A stretch of DNA of 64,000 bases from Paradevosia shaoguanensis (GTDB lineage Bacteria > Pseudomonadota > Alphaproteobacteria > Rhizobiales > Devosiaceae). The notes below the pieces were generated by a model. The model was not told the DNA's origin, did not search any database, and saw only the letters and a program-made list of their open reading frames with translations. The position numbers and the translations under genes are program-made. The stretch is from assembly GCF_016801025.1 (NCBI RefSeq), contig NZ_CP068983.1, forward strand, positions 3,402,501-3,466,500. Direction: 5' to 3'. Below, in pieces: positions 63,524 through 64,000 of this stretch. The stretch's first letter is position 1, and every line of letters starts with the position of its first letter.

Positions 63524-64000
63524 ATGAGCGGCAACACCAAGCTTGCTTCCCAGGTTGCGGCCGTCGACCCGGTATGGGACGCCATCGTTGCCGGCGCCCG
63601 CGAGATCGTGGTCAAGGAGCCCTCGCTCTCGACGCTTGTGCTTGCCAGCATTCTCAATCACGACACTTTCGAGGACGCGCTGGCGCATCGCATTGCCGAG
63701 CGCCTGCACCACGATGAAGTGCCGGCAGATCTCATCCGCCACGCCTTCCGCGATGCGCTGAGCGAGTCGCCCCAGATCGGGGTCGAGGCGCGGGCCGACC
63801 TCGCGGCAACCTATGAGCGCGATCCGGCCTGCCACCGGGCGCTGGAGCCGCTGCTCTATTTCAAGGGCTACCAGGCCATCCAGACTCACCGTTTCGCCCA
63901 TGCTCTCTTCAAGGCAGGACGGCGTGACTTCGCGCTCTATCTCCAGAGCCGGTCGAGCCAGGTTTTCCAGGTCGACATCAATCCGGCCGTGCCGATGGGC
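63524..64000 (+). CDS. cysE: Serine O-acetyltransferase, N-terminal part (runs off the window)
   Basis: From ATG 63524 the frame stays open to the window end (159 codons). The sequence VWDAIVAGAREIVVKEPSLS, ASILNHDTFEDALAHRIAER, LLYFKGYQAIQTHRFAHALF and QVDINPAVPMG is the N-terminal helical domain of CysE. The beginning of the left-handed beta helix is also visible. It acetylates serine for cysteine synthesis. The catalytic histidine of the hexapeptide domain lies beyond the window. Confidence 0.95.
   Translation, partial: MSGNTKLASQVAAVDPVWDAIVAGAREIVVKEPSLSTLVLASILNHDTFEDALAHRIAERLHHDEVPADLIRHAFRDALSESPQIGVEARADLAATYERDPACHRALEPLLYFKGYQAIQTHRFAHALFKAGRRDFALYLQSRSSQVFQVDINPAVPMG

Overview
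The window is GC-rich bacterial DNA. Gene content and order point to an alphaproteobacterium of the order Hyphomicrobiales (Rhizobiales), most likely Devosia or a close relative. This identification is inferred from familiar proteins: an alphaproteobacterial-type recA promoter and short RecA, NADP-isocitrate dehydrogenase, BacA/SbmA, the DUF1476 ATP-synthase zeta subunit, CinA-like protein next to gpt, and a purB/purC/purS/purQ/purL/bolA/grxD neighbourhood. No 16S gene is present. Most of the window is ordinary chromosome with tightly packed, often start-stop-overlapping genes.

Layout. 0-9 kb: a HicAB pair cut by the window edge, two sugar-catabolism genes, recA and alaS, and two tandem EamA transporters. 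9-17 kb: a glycerophosphodiesterase, a secreted DUF2807-type protein coupled to a GyrI-like protein, icd, a ribbon-helix-helix protein, a DJ-1/PfpI protein divergent from a MarR regulator, a FabF-type ketosynthase, and a GFA + 2x TfoX-N cluster. 17-30 kb: two related GNAT enzymes, a MASE1-GGDEF diguanylate cyclase, trmJ, several MFS transporters, rpsD, bacA divergent from ttcA + inositol phosphatase, and grxD. 30-45 kb: a coupled bolA-DUF-HAD-DUF3885 operon, then the purine genes purL, purQ, purS, purC and purB with rpe. This stretch is interrupted by an insertion sequence, a LysR gene, a membrane protein and an acyltransferase. 45-52 kb: ccdA, a CelD-like acetyltransferase, radC, map, a CinA-like protein, gpt, a PaiB-like protein, a NUDIX gene, tRNA-Leu(UAA), and a RibD/DHFR-like gene divergent from a TetR gene. 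52.9-53.9 kb: a gene-free repeat island. 53.9-64 kb: ogt, a gluconate locus (gntK, gluconate 5-dehydrogenase-like gene, divergent gnd), a second insertion sequence, a Tet-type MFS gene, a FAD monooxygenase, a small zinc protein, an alpha/beta hydrolase and the start of cysE.

The strongest finding is a pair of near-identical IS110-family elements (1100 and 1101 bp). Both sit at the same base position in copies of a local palindromic (REP-like) repeat. The non-coding left end of each element reads as a bridge RNA. One hairpin carries two guides that match the left and right halves of the REP target, and a second hairpin carries two guides that match the element's own right and left ends. A two-base CC core is present at both junctions. 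Four further REP copies in the window keep an empty, perfectly matching 14-base target. One element has a frameshifted transposase but an unchanged guide region.

Other points of interest: a REP copy supplies the stop codon of the LysR gene; 15 copies of a hexanucleotide and about 8 copies of a heptanucleotide repeat lie between REP copies; a 37-bp perfect inverted repeat follows purB; a membrane protein is translationally coupled between purQ and purL; and there are two candidate very short genes (29 and 26 codons). All functions are assigned by reading the protein sequences, with no database search.
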